Shown here: one piece after another, positions 10,240 to 20,754 of the stretch
How the letters are laid out: the number at the start of each line of letters is the position of its first letter
Numbering within the stretch: the first letter of the stretch is position 1
Assembly (NCBI GenBank): GCA_029237695.1
Contig: JAQRGA010000384.1
Coordinates: forward strand, 1-64,000
DNA length: 64,000 bases
Source of the DNA: Conchocele bisecta
Lineage: Eukaryota; Mollusca; Bivalvia; Lucinida; Thyasiridae
Direction of reading: 5' to 3'
Position numbers and translations under genes: made by a program
The notes under the pieces: generated by a model
The model's input: only the letters and a program-made list of their open reading frames with translations
Told to the model about the DNA's origin: nothing
Database searches by the model: none

Positions 10240-10872
10240 CTGATCATGCAGGTGGGTGGTTGGTCGGGCGAACGCGATGGTGTAAATTAACGATGGGGTT
10301 CCTTCTTTATATAGGAATCATAATTTGCCTGGTTTGGCCCTCAGGTACGTTTTTATATTTGGCTCTTTGTTACCTGGGAGTTGAATTGGGTTATTGCCCA
10401 TTATAAAAGTAGTAAGCTTATTACTGATCCTACGGCTTTTGGGACGTGGCCAAGTGATTCTGGTGTGGCGAGGACCTGGCATCAGATCAGGATTATTCTG
10501 ATATCAGGGCTGAATATATAGTTGTTGTCGAGCCGGCTTACGGAAAGCGAGACCGTGATCAAAATGACTTTCGTCCGTCCAAAATCTGCGTTAAAGTTTT
10601 TAAAAATATCATCAAATGCCTCGGCGGGCTCGACATGCGGGCCGCGGCCATCTGGTGTTATTGTAAATATTAATTTCTGATTTTGGGATTTTCCTCCCAT
10701 TTGTACATGTACATGTACTTGAACATGTATGACATGTACTTGAACATGTACATGTACTTACTTGTACAGTCAATATATGAGATATAGTACTAAACCCATT
10801 GACCCGGCCTTAAATGACCGTAGCTGTTGATAGGCCGTTAAACCCCAACAAACAAACAAAACAAACGTATCG
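10240..10872 (+). mobile_element. SINE-A, split by a family G copy
   Basis: The 5' end GTGGTTGGTCGGGCGAACGC and body run to about 10523 (TGAATATATAGTT); the body resumes at about 10656 (GTTATTGTAAATATT) and runs to the AAAC tail at about 10866. CATGTACTTG words near 10690-10760 are slightly expanded compared with other copies. Confidence 0.7.
10524..10655 (-). mobile_element. Family G, short internally deleted copy
   Basis: One end is GTTGTCGAGCCGGCTTACGG with AAGCGAGACC; the other is GGCTCGACATGCGGGCCGCG plus GCCATCT. Both match the termini of the full copy at 59049-59626, which is in the opposite orientation. The insertion splits SINE-A at TATAGTT/GTTATTG. Confidence 0.65.
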
Positions 10873-10983
10873 CATCGCCGATATGCATTTGGAAAATCAG
10901 TCATATTTTCCGTAGATGACGTCGAAAATTTGACAAAAAATATAGCCCATGGAGACTTCAACCCGCACTCTGATTTTAGTCAT

Positions 10984-11963
10984 TTTTATGCCCCACCACA
11001 ATAGTGGAGGGGGCATTTAATGTTACTCTTGTCCGTCCCGTCCGTCCGTCCCGTCCGTCTGTCACGAAACTTTAACGCTCAGGTAAATGTCTCATAATTT
11101 CTTCATCCTTCAACGGATCTGCTTCATATTTCATATACACATTGCTCTAATGGTCCTCTACCGCCTTGTGCCAAATCCACGTTCGTCCTGCCCCCACCTA
11201 GCCCAGGGTGAAGGTCACATACTTTGTGCTTCCAAAACTTTAACGCTCGGGTAAATATCTTATAATTTCTATTCCCTTTCCTTTCACGGATCAGCTTCAT
11301 ACTTCATATACGCATTGCTCAAATGGTCCCTCTACTGTCCTGTGCCAAATCCACGTTCGTCCTACCCCCGCCAAGCCCAGGGTCAAGGTCACATACTTAG
11401 TGCTTCAAAAACTTTAATGCTCGGGTAAATATCTTATAATTTCTGTTTTCTTTCACGGATCAGCTTCATACTTCATATACGCATTGTTCTAATGGTCCTT
11501 TACCGCCTTGTGCCAAATCTACGTTTGTCCTGCCCCCGCCAAGCCCAGGGTCAAGGTCACATACTTAGTGCTTCAAAAACTTTAACGGTCGGGTAAATGT
11601 CTCATAATTTCTTCATCCTTCGACCGATCTGCTTCATATTTCATATACACATTGCTCTAATGGTCCTCTACCGCCCTGTGCCAAATCCACGTTCGTCCTG
11701 CCGCTGCCAAGCCCAGGGTCAAGGTCACATACTTAGTGCTTCAAAAACTTTAACGGTCGGGTAAATGTCTCATAATTCTTCATCCTTCGACCGATCTGCT
11801 TCATATTTCATATACACATTGCTCTAATGGTCCTATACCTCTCTACATACTTGGTGCTTCAAAAACTTTAACGCTGAGGTAAAAAAAATTTGACTTGGAA
11901 TTTGGCCTCATTTATTATCAGAGCGATATGTGGGACATCCGTGTTATATGAACACATTTTCTA
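10984..11963 (+). mobile_element. Element with ~170-bp internal tandem repeats
   Basis: Starts with a palindrome GCCCCACCACAATAGTGGAG plus GGGGC and a CCGTCCGTC tract. About five units follow, each with AAACTTTAACGCTCGGGTAA, TTCATATACGCATTGCTC, CCAAATCCACGTTCGTCC and AGCCCAGGGTCAAGGTCACA (near 11068, 11230, 11409, 11577, 11745; the last is shortened). It ends CACATTTTCTAGTTG. No coding frame. The same general plan, a stem, a TCCG tract, tandem units and TTTTCTAGTT, recurs at 30960-31410. Confidence 0.6.
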
Positions 11964-12002
11964 GTTGATTCACTCAAATCAGTCGTACGTTCTAGGGAAG
12001 TA

Positions 12003-12188
12003 TAGGGATGGATTGTGGCCTAGGTGTTAGAACACCTGACTTCCAATCCGTAGGTTGTGGGTTCAAACCTCGCCTTAGACATAGTATTTATTTCCATCCC
12101 ACTGGTCTCGGATGAGACTTTAAACTGTGGTCCCTTCTCAATACGACCCTAGCTGTTGGTGGGACGTTAAACCCATTCGATTAGACGT
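12003..12188 (+). mobile_element. tRNA-derived SINE
   Basis: The head contains an RNA polymerase III A box TGGCCTAGGTG (12016-12026) and, 32 bases later, a B box GGGTTCAAACC (12059-12069), the spacing of a tRNA. A middle part (CTGGTCTCGGATGAGACTTT) and a 3' part (CCTAGCTGTTGGTGGGACGT then TAAACCC) follow. The 3' part resembles the SINE-A tail, suggesting that both use the same partner LINE. It is not a functional tRNA: the stems do not close. Confidence 0.75.
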
Positions 12189-12248
12189 TAGTGAATTTTC
12201 CATTCACTCCCAATCGGTCATTCGTTCAAGGGAAGAAGTAAACCAATA

Positions 12249-13133
12249 AAAAACGGTACGTATTATGTTTTACCGCGGGGCGGGCTGGCGGCTGACAGAA
12301 AAAGTGCATAGTTTGTGTACACAACGCCTCCGAAACCGTTCAGTCGATCGATCTGAAACTATACACACGTCTTCTACACATATTGCAGATGTGCACCTTC
12401 GTGTTTTTATGCCGAAAACATATTTTTTAACAAAAATATCGACTTTTTAACTTCGCCATTTGTTCTACATTTGTCTATACAATTATATATACGGTACATA
12501 GTTTGTGTACACAACTCCTCTGAAACCGTTCAGTCGATCGATCTGAAACTATGCACACGTCTTCTACACGTATTGAAGATGTGCACCTTGGTGTTTTTAT
12601 GGCGAAAAAAATATCACCTTTTTAACTTAGCCATTTATTCTACATTTTTGTATACAATTCTATATAGGGTACAGGGTTTGTGTACACAACTCCTCTGAAA
12701 CCGTTCAGTCGATCGATCTGAAACTATACACACGTCTTCGAGATGAATACATTTTGTTTTAACAAAAATACACATTTTTCATTTTTAACTTAGCCATGTT
12801 TTCTACATTGTTGTATACAATTCTATATACGGTACAGAGTTTGTGTACACAACTCCTCTGAAACCGTTCAGTCAATTGATTTGAAACGATACACACGTCT
12901 TCTCATATATGAATGTGTACGTTGGGGTTGTTATGCCGAAAACATATTTTTATATTAGCTCTACCTAAATTAGTATACCTGTTTAGCACAAGAGAGGAAG
13001 AAATAATTATATAGTTTCAAATTCTCATCAATGTTTCTTGCCTTGGTGACAGCTCACACATTTCTGTATTTTCCCTGTCTGGCCCATCTTCGACGGGCGT
13101 ATTTTCTGACTTGCGGCACTCTTGTTACCTGTG
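12249..13133 (+). mobile_element. Family E element with ~160-190-bp central repeats
   Basis: The left flank ACGGTACGTATTATGTTTTA, CCGCGGGGCGGGCTGGCGGC and TGACAGAAAAAGTGCA leads into about four units (starts 12307, 12497, 12672, 12834), each with GTTTGTGTACACAACTCC, CCGTTCAGTCGATCGATCTG, AAACTATACACACGTCTTC and TTTTTATGCCGAAAA. The right flank runs to TTGCGGCACTCTTGTTACC. A second copy in opposite orientation lies at 41589-42560 with the same flanks. Architecture (flank, tandem core, flank) resembles the bivalve pearl/Helentron-type elements; that link is inferred from structure. Confidence 0.7.
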
Positions 13134-13224
13134 ATTTAGCTACAAAAATGTGTATGAGATACCTGCTAATGTTGTCTCTTAAATGCAGCAGTATGCATGA
13201 AATGTCATCTATAATTCAAAAAGA

Positions 13225-13695
13225 ATCCGCGCCGTGCAGGCACCAGGGGCGGGATCAACTTATCCTGAGAAAAGTGCTGCAGTAGCCATTGCTTTGTAAA
13301 AGGCGACTAAACTGGCTTAACGATTGGGTTCATACTTTCCGGAACCCACTATACCGGATTTGGCCCTCATGTACATTTTGGCTTTCTTGTATGTGAGAGT
13401 TGAGTCAGGCTATGCCCCATATATAAAAGTAAGATTAGCGCTAATCCTATTACTTTTAGGGGATGGGGTGGGATAAATGATGCTGGTGTGGCGAGGGCCT
13501 GGCACCAGATCAGGTTGTTCTAATTTCAGGACTGATATATATTTTGATTGTAAATATTGAGTTCTGAAGTTGGGATTTACCCCCCTCGGACAGGTGGATA
13601 CGGGACTCGACCCCGTTGACCCGTCTGCGTGTAGACTCCCTGAGGCTTGTACCTCTATGTCAGAAAAGCGGACGTTAAACCCTATTCACTCACTC
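13225..13695 (+). mobile_element. SINE-B, third copy
   Basis: Begins CCGTGCAGGCACCAGGGGCG, carries the shared body and ends GAAAAGCGGACGTTAAACCC with a CACT tail. It directly abuts a reverse transcriptase fragment. Confidence 0.7.
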
Positions 13696-13800
13696 ACTGT
13701 ATTATTTCGCACTCGAAATCATAAGTTACCAGTTGAAACTGGAAGATGGACTAGAACAGATGGACAGCAGCGATCAAGTAAACTGTGCTATGACCATTGA
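13696..13800 (+). pseudogene. LINE reverse transcriptase C-terminal scrap
   Basis: The plus frame reads RNHKLPVETGRW followed by TRTDGQQR, the same conserved C-terminal motif as in the minus-strand LINE at 4681-5400 (there NHKLNIEVGRH). Only about 30 codons survive before a stop. It sits right at the SINE-B tail, with no visible duplication. Confidence 0.65.
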
Positions 13801-13832
13801 TGATGTTTATCGGTATTCACAGAAAATAGAGT

Positions 13833-14066
13833 AAAACAAACAACTGTGAAAATAGACAGCAAATGAAAAACAGTTTAGCAGAATTTGAAAATGACCTGAA
13901 ATCACATTTAAATCTCGCTATATCGTCCCTGCGTAATGTCATGAGCTCCGAATTATCACGTGTAGATGAGAACATATAAAACATTCATGAAAATATCACA
14001 GAAATTGAAATCGTATCAGTGCAAACACGAGCTTATATTAAAGCACACTCGATATTGTCTACATAA
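13833..14066 (+). other. Coiled-coil-like reading frame with one internal stop
   Basis: A frame open from about 13830 reads MKNSLAEFENDLKSHLNLAI and SSLRNVMSSELSRVDENI, then TAA, then stays open in the same frame (NIHENITEIEIVSVQTRAYI) to a second TAA near 14064. Heptad-like spacing of L/I suggests a helical segment. It could be a decayed exon or retroelement ORF. No family recognised. Confidence 0.3.
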
Positions 14067-14069
14067 GTC

Positions 14070-14476
14070 ACAGGGGCGGATCCCAGGATTTAGATCTAGG
14101 AGGGCGTGGATTCTCAATTGTAAATGAAACATGCATTGTCGTCAAACTTTTCCTAGTTGCGAACAGTAACTTGTAATATACTCCCGTACCGCCTGGAGTA
14201 GTTTGAAAGAGTTTGTTAGTGTTCGCAACTAAAACTTTCCAAAATGCAAACATTTTTGTATGCATTTTTTTGTCTCATTTCTCATCAAAAGTATATGTTG
14301 TTACCACTCAATTGAACGTCTCGACGAGACGGTGCAATTGAGTGGTAACAACATACATTTTGGATGAGAAATAAGAAAAGCAATCGGCTCTTTCTACATA
14401 AATATGTGGGTTAACAACTTAACTCGGCAAATTTTAGACGGGGCGTACGCCGGTCACACCCCTGCCTGGATCCGCA
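14070..14476. mobile_element. hAT-type MITE with CAGGGGCGGATCC end
   Basis: The left end is ACAGGGGCGGATCCCAGG; the right end is CCTGCCTGGATCCGCA. Flanks CATAAGTC (14062-14069) and CATGAGTC (14477-14484) are an 8-bp duplication with one change, as expected for hAT. An inner palindrome TAGTTGCGAACA...TGTTCGCAACTA type (about 14153-14233) is present. A MITE-D copy is nested within. Confidence 0.7.
14274..14377. mobile_element. MITE-D (nested in hAT MITE)
   Basis: Palindrome: CTCATCAAAAGTATATGTTG, TTACCACTCAATTGAACGTC, then CGACGAGACGGTGCAATTGA and the complement out to TGGATGAGAAATAAG. Other family members: 28310, 29020, 47140, 53100, 61675. Confidence 0.75.
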
Positions 14477-14484
14477 CATGAGTC

Positions 14485-15332
14485 GTATTGTAACTGCGAG
14501 TAACATTACTTGATGGATTGAATGCTTACTTAGATTCAATAAAATAAAATGGACGCACTAATGACATCCATCTCACAATCTGGTGATGAACAGTGACGTA
14601 GTTCCCATGTATATACTGGAGTAAATATTGAACACTGTCGGCACATGATGTAAAAAATATTTCCCATAAATCAATGTGAAATACAGTACGTGTTACATCG
14701 TGTTCTACTATAAGAATACATGTGGAATTAGATGCACGTTTTCCGCTTTATATGCAACAGGTTGGTAAAAATGTGCGTAATAGCATTTACACTTCGCGCA
14801 CTAAAATATATAAATCAAAGGACTGAAAGTCCTGAAATCCTTCGAAGTACGTGCTTGTGGAGGACACATATACTAAGAATTAATTTGTTGGAAAGTACAT
14901 TGTAGTGTTAAGAATTGGCACCAGGAGGGATGCGGAACTTTGCGGAATAGATGCATTGCGGCTTGTCAGTAGTTGAGACAGCAACTATTCAAATGGTCAG
15001 CTACATACAAGTTTCACTTGCTCAATAATTTCCCGACTATATACTCACAGGATATATTGCTTTGTCATATGTTATTATACACTAGTCTTGTTCTGAAATA
15101 TATATGCATTACCATAGTAACCATGGTAACCAATATTGGAAAACAGGTGTTTACTTTTTGAAAATCAATGCAATACACCCGAGTACTATCTTGCAATACA
15201 CTTAACATTTGAACGTTTAATAATATTGGTTGTCATGACAACCATTTTAATATTTCACACAAAAAAATCATATATACTCCATTTAAAATCAATTTATTAC
15301 ATTTCATGCAATTATATGCATGGAATTACCTG
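14485..15332. other. No feature recognised
   Basis: AT-rich. Only short palindromes are visible, such as CCATAGTAACCATGGTAACC near 15112 and TTGGTTGTCATGACAACCA near 15225. Confidence 0.35.
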
Positions 15333-15625
15333 TATGATGATAAGGAAGTATATGAAGTTTGAAGTCAATCTGACTTACGGTTGCAGAAAACTTTAAGGCA
15401 AATCGTACGGATGCAAATGTCTAAGTAATTTGACCTTGACCTTGAAAATGAAGGCCGATTGAGTGTGGTATGGAATGAAAATATGGTTGATGATAAGGAA
15501 GTATATGAAGTTTGAGGTCCATCCAACTTCCCGTCACAGAGATAATGGGTACCCAAACTCTTTAACGTGGACGGACGGAATTACGGAAACTATATACCCC
15601 TCGACATACTTGTATGCCGGGGGGG
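15333..15625 (+). repeat. Element fragment with ~155-bp duplication
   Basis: GATGATAAGGAAGTATATGA then AGTTTGA occurs near 15336 and 15489. ATTTGACCTTGACCTTGA and ACTTTAACG-type words link it to family G (59049-59626). It ends near CGACATACTTGTATGCCGGG with a G run. Confidence 0.5.
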
Positions 15626-16979
15626 GGGTATATCTATAGTTTTGTATACACAGTTTAAACTTTATATATTTTGCAACAATTACAAACAAGAGTGAGCAGT
15701 CATGCATGGAACACGCCAGATGACATATGTCATCAGTCCCTTTTTTCCTGTCAAAGTCATAGCTCAGGAACTAGACTGGTGACATATGTCATCAGTTCAT
15801 TTTCTCCTGACAGTCTCCTAAATTTAAAATTCATATCATTTTCCAATTCAAATAGGAATCCTCAGCGATTTGTAACCCGGAGGATATACATGTAACAAAA
15901 ACATTCTACTTTCACTTTCATTCAGCTACACATTCAATTTTAATTTATTGAGTAAATGATGCCGAAATATTTATTTAAATTAATATCTAATTATTTAAAT
16001 ATACTTTTTTTTAATTCATAATACAAATAATCTAGAGATAATTATTATCCTTATTCAAACTCAATACAACGTTTCCTTTGTGAAGTGTATCGTACTGTAT
16101 ATGCTGTGTAACGTCAAGTCGCAAGACTGTCGGCAGCGTATGCGCTAACAAACACGACACAAAGAACTCATATTAATACATAACAGTTAATAGTTTATAA
16201 AGTATACAAAAACTTTTGCAATAACACACATATAGCACAAAAAAGTAAACAACACATGTATTACGCTGAAACGGTAAGATAGCTCGCTGTTTTACTGTTG
16301 TTGAACTACTTTTTATGGCGTAGTACCGCGTGTTTTTCTAAAGTTAAACCCGCAAACAGTGACACTGTGATTGCCACTTAACTCATTAGCATATCTGCAA
16401 TGACTGAGAATTTTCATATAGTTACTAAATCCGAGCTAATATCTCGGATAAAAAGATGTAGGGCGTTGACGTTCATACTTCGCCATATTGTTATTGAGAG
16501 ACAATTCTACAATATGACACTAAAATATTACCAGACACTTACATAATAAAGTGTGTATTAGCAAATGTCTTAGGTCACTCTCCACGAAGTAGAAAGTAAA
16601 CAAAGAACACGTCAAACGCAGATTTGGAAATACTACTCCGTCATAACTATTATGTAATGCAGTGTAATGAAATGTAATTAAAGTTATGTACTCAGAACTA
16701 GGGGTATACAAACATCATGCAGATGTTTTATGAGTGCAAAACTACACATTGAAAGTGAGACAAAATAAAAGCCTTTACCTACGGTGGGAGGAACTATATC
16801 ATTTACATCTCATCTGTTGTGAGGGAGAAATAACGTACTGTATTATCAAATTTAACTTCCTGTGGAATGCATTTCAATATATAGCAGTTTAATCGGCATA
16901 TCAAATGTCCCGATTTTGATTTTCACATTTTTGACTCGCCCACATTAGTGGAACGTGAGACATAGCGATCACAATTATG
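15626..16979. other. No gene recognised; short duplication only
   Basis: GACATATGTCATCAGT appears twice (about 15720 and 15780), each a palindrome TGACATATGTCA. The rest is AT-rich sequence without a supported feature; a 63-codon minus frame at 16520-16711 has no support. Confidence 0.4.
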
Positions 16980-17300
16980 GCAGGTGGGAGCACGCGATGG
17001 GTAATTTAACGATCGGGGTTCATGAATGGCTGACAAATGCAAATGTCTAACTGGTCTGACTGGCGTCTCACAAACAGTTTAGATGTATATTCAGGTAAGG
17101 TAACCGTAGTTGTATAATTCATGAATGGCTGACACAGACTACGCCTATAGATACAAGGTTAAATATAATAATCGTTCAGCCGCCAATAATAATGACGCCG
17201 GTCGACACAATAGGCCTTATGACGTGTGCGATCAACGTAGCACCAGATCAGCCTGCGCATTCGCGCAGTCTGATCATGATCTGCGTTGGTCAATATTTAG
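16980..17300 (+). mobile_element. SINE-A' 5' end and MITE-C fragments
   Basis: 16980-17022 (CAGGTGGGAGCACGCGATGG to GATCGGGGTTCAT) is the 5' end of SINE-A'. GGTTCATGAATGGCTGAC-type words are duplicated at about 17020 and 17120. 17200-17290 has the MITE-C core (CAGATCAGCCTGCGCATTCG, then CAGTCTGATCATGATCTGC). Confidence 0.5.
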
Positions 17301-18150
17301 CTACTGATATTACCTCGTGTATGTCTTTAATCGGTTTATTCCTCATTCCCCCAAATTTAATCTCCAGAATTCCTGATTACCCCAAGTCAGTTTTACAGGT
17401 AAATTAGAAAAGGCGAGACCCAAAACTATAATCTGTTTCAAGAAATTACGGTTGTTTGGTGAATGTCAATTATCATACAAACCAACTATTTAAGTGATTT
17501 GATGTATAATTATTTGTTTACAGTTCCAGAATAAAATAAAATATATGATTGAAGAAATATAATTATGTAATTTGTGAAGTGTGTGTTAATTTAAATCAAT
17601 TGCCATATTTGATGATTTCCAAAAGGAACCCTTGAGTAATAATGATTAAAGAAAGTTCAAATAGGTGATTGATGATAATTGGGATAGTAATTATCCCAAT
17701 ATCAAATTCCAATTTGCATATACATATATATATAGAGACATTCAGTTGTATATGTGCATATCTGCATAACTGTATGGTTCAGTGTATTATGGCTAATGCA
17801 CAAGTTGAAATTCAGTATGTAGCAACAAGCAGGGTGGACAAAGTCTTATTCTCGGCGGCTGCAGGTTTACGGTATGTATGGATGTACAGTGCAACCTCTC
17901 TACAACAGCCAGCCACCGGATGACTGGCTGTTTGTAGTAGGTAAATCATATAGCAATCAGAGCTAATTTAAGGTGCGCAATTCGATAAAAATAGAGGTGT
18001 CCGTTCGCGAAGGTTTGGACTGTATCTCAAATATATATCTCAAATGAGTAATCGCGTAATTGTGTACTTTTCGAATGAATTGGTGTGAATTTGTACATGG
18101 AAGGGACCACTCAAATACTTTAATTAACTTTGATTTAATTATGGTTTCAG
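17301..18150. other. Intergenic/intronic with small hairpins
   Basis: About 17335-17400 (TCCTCATTCCCCCAA, CCTGATTACCCCAAG) pairs with an inverted counterpart at 18840-18925. A hairpin ATTGGGATAGTAATTATCCC lies near 17676. A family V palindrome (ACCTCTCTACAACAGCCAGC, CTGGCTGTTTGTAG) is at about 17889-17940. Nothing else is supported. Confidence 0.45.
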
Positions 18151-18279
18151 ATGAAAACTCGCTGGGCGGATAGGATCTACTGGGAATTCGCTGTAAAACC
18201 ATGCCAGGCGAAGGTCACCACTGTTGAGATGCGCACGATGGACTATGTGGACGAAGCATCGAAGCTACTGCACATATAG
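18151..18279 (+). CDS. Terminal exon of an unrecognised gene
   Basis: A pyrimidine/AT stretch ending TTATGGTTTCAG is a good 3' splice site at 18150. The frame from 18151 runs 42 codons to TAG (18277-18279): it begins MKTRWADRIYWEFAVKPCQA and ends with DYVDEASKLLHI. Composition (Trp, Cys, balanced charge) is unlike the surrounding AT-rich repeats. The first ATG coincides with the exon start, so a short single-exon protein is also possible, but the splice site and the lack of upstream promoter evidence favour a last exon. No partner exon was identified and no family is recognised. Confidence 0.45.
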   Translation: MKTRWADRIYWEFAVKPCQAKVTTVEMRTMDYVDEASKLLHI

Positions 18280-18951
18280 ACAATCACTGTAGGAGACAAT
18301 TATAATGTGCTGACAAATGTGTCAATGTTTCAATGTGCTGTCACAATATGTTTTTTGTTGAAAATATGAAATGTTCATACTTCGATTAAGGTGCGTAATT
18401 TGATCAATTTTTGGGTTACATGTTGTTATCTCTAAAAAATAAAAAATGGCAAGTTTTGGAATAAGACATATTGGAATCTTCACCGAAAAATGCAAGTTGA
18501 GAGACCAATTAGAATCGTCTGAATGAGACGATTTTAAAGCACTCACAACTTGACAGTTTTTATGAAGAAGTAAGAAAATAAAAAAAAAATAAAAAATAAA
18601 AAAAATTATATCTTCACCAAAAATGTCACGTATCAATGTGCTGTAATTTATCTATGTACATTTAAAATAAGTAACTATAAAACATGATACACTATCATTG
18701 ACTTTCTATTGTATTTATTTCCTCTCATCTTTAAAAAAATTAAGTTTCACAAGTTCACAACAGTTTCCAATAATGTTTGCAATTTATAAGTTGAAACAGA
18801 ATATAATGTTTATACACCCTAAGGCTATGTTAATACTAATCCCCTAACTGGACAAATCCTGATTACCCCAAGTACAAAATGACCATTTTTTATAAACTTG
18901 GGGGAATGAGGAAGACACCCTTTAATCTCTGTCCGCATAGTATATAATTAT
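18280..18951. other. No gene; weak palindromic family X
   Basis: ATCGTCTGAATGAGACGAT at about 18507 with flanks ATTAG/AAAGCACTCACAACTTGAC resembles 19190-19230 (ATCGTCTCAATGAGACGAT), a small palindromic family. AAGGTGCGTAATTTGATCAA (18390) echoes AAGGTGCGCAATTCGATAAA (17970). 18840-18925 is the inverted counterpart of 17335-17400. Confidence 0.4.
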
Positions 18952-19041
18952 GTTTGTTTGTTTGTGTTTAACGGTCTATCAACAGCTACGGTCATGTAAG
19001 GCCGGGCAAACGGGTTCGATCCCATTTTAACCTGCTGCATA
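18952..19041 (-). mobile_element. SINE-A' 3' fragment
   Basis: GTTTGTTTGTTTGTG tail, TTTAACGGTCTATCAACAGC, TAAGGCCGGGCAAACGGG and TTCGATCCCATTTTAACCTG read the 3' end on the minus strand. The GGGTTCGATCCC word matches a Pol III B box. Confidence 0.65.
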
Positions 19042-19967
19042 TATAATGATGTGGGAATGCACATTATGATCAGGATCTACACTGCAGACGTATGTCACAA
19101 AGGTGTATTTATCAGCCGGGGCCTACATGTAATAACCATGGGATACAAGTATTTTACAATTCTCTAGTGGTAGGTTCAAGTCATGGTCAGGTAGAATCGT
19201 CTCAATGAGACGATTATATATGGCACTAACTTGACCAAGGCCGGGGTAATATGGGCACGCATGGAAACAGGTAAATCTACTCACAGGATGATCCGCCGCT
19301 AATAGTACAAATACTATCCGCTAATAATGACTGATATTATTCTCTCATGAACGGGGGTGTCTTCATGCACAATGTCAGTGTGTGACAACAGACGGGCCCG
19401 CGGCCGGCAAAGAATACATGAAAACATCATTTACTTTGTCGTACGCCATCATTACGTCAATGCAAGGGAATAACTTATGTGGAATAATACATGAAACATG
19501 TTCATAAAATAGCAAAAGACAGAAGTGGTTGCCTGCAATGGTATCGCGCCCGAAGTTCAAATCCGAACGAGATTCTACGAGACGTCAGTCAGAACAATAA
19601 AATTGCCCACATACGGCCCTAAATAGCGGAAACTAAACAGTGCAAATACTATTATAATATGTGCATATAATATATATATGGCATATAGAATAGGTATGGG
19701 ATAATATGGGAGCTATATGTCTATATTGGATATTATAGGGTAGGTTTGGAGAGGGTTTTTGTGTTGGGAGAAGTAAATATCGCGTGGTCTAAAACATTAA
19801 AACAACTCATGTTACATCTGTTTCAGTGTGAATTGGCACAACAATTATGTAAATTTCTAAATATTGTCCTTGCATTTTGAGTAGAAATAATTTACATGTA
19901 CATTGTAATGTCAGCAACATATGTGTATACTGTTGTAGACTATAATTTTCACTTCTCTCCATGTTTT
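19042..19967. other. No gene recognised
   Basis: Apart from the family X palindrome at about 19190-19230, I see no supported feature. Open frames here are short and lack splice or family support. Confidence 0.35.
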
Positions 19968-20705
19968 GTCACGCCTGTTTTAGCAGAAGTCACGCCTGTA
20001 GTCGCCAGTGTTTTTAGCAGAAGTCACGCCTGTAGTCGCCGTGTTTTAGCAGAAGTCACGCACGCCTGTAGTCGCCGTGTTTTAGCAGAAGTCACGCCTG
20101 TAGTCGCCGTGTTTTAGCAGAAGTCACGCCTGTAGTCGCCGTGTTTTAGCAGAAGTCACGCCTGTAGTCGCCGTGTTATTTTAGCAGAAGTCACGCCTGT
20201 AGTCGCCGTGTTTTAGCAGAAGTCACGCCTGTAGTCGCCGTGTTTTAGCAGAAGTCACGCCTGTAGTCGCCGTGTTTTAACAGAAGTCACGCCTATAGTC
20301 GCCGTGTTTTAAACAGAAGTCACGCCTGTAGTCGCCGTGTTTTAGCAGAAGTCACGCCTGTAAGTCGCCGTGTTTTAACAGAAGTCACGCCTGTAGTCGC
20401 GCCGTGTTTTAGCAGAAAGTCACGCCTGTAGTCGCCGTGTTTTTAGCAGAAGTCACGCCTGTAGTCGCCGTGTTTTAGCAGAAGTCACGCCTGTAGTCGC
20501 CGTGTTTTAACAGAAGTCACGCCTGTAGTCGCCGTGTTTTAGCAGAAGTCACGCCTGTAGTCGCCGTGTTTTTTAGCAGAAGTCACGCCTGTAGTCGCCG
20601 TGTTTTAGCAGAAGTCACGCCTGTAGTCGCCGTGTATTTTAACAGAAGTCACGCCTGTAGTCGCCGTGTTTTAGAAACAGAAGTCACGCCTGTATTCGCC
20701 GGTTT
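19968..20705. repeat. 32-bp tandem array, 22 copies
   Basis: The unit TTTTAGCAGAAGTCACGCCT plus GTAGTCGCCGTG repeats head to tail 22 times. Differences are mostly small indels (TTTT run length, an extra A in AGAAAG, a CACG duplication in the third copy) and an A/G change (AGCAG/AACAG). The period is not a multiple of three, so it cannot code through. The array ends in CCGTCGTCCGTG-like words. Confidence 0.92.
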
Positions 20706-20754
20706 TCCGTCGTCCGTGTTTTCCGTCGTTGTCATCATCGTTGTTGGCGTCCAA

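Noticed and set aside
12003..12075. Functional tRNA
   Set aside because: A and B boxes are good but acceptor and anticodon stems do not pair, and a SINE body and tail follow.
19968..20705. Regular 32-bp repeats resembling a CRISPR array
   Set aside because: Units are head to tail with no unique spacers, there are no cas genes, and the surroundings are eukaryotic.
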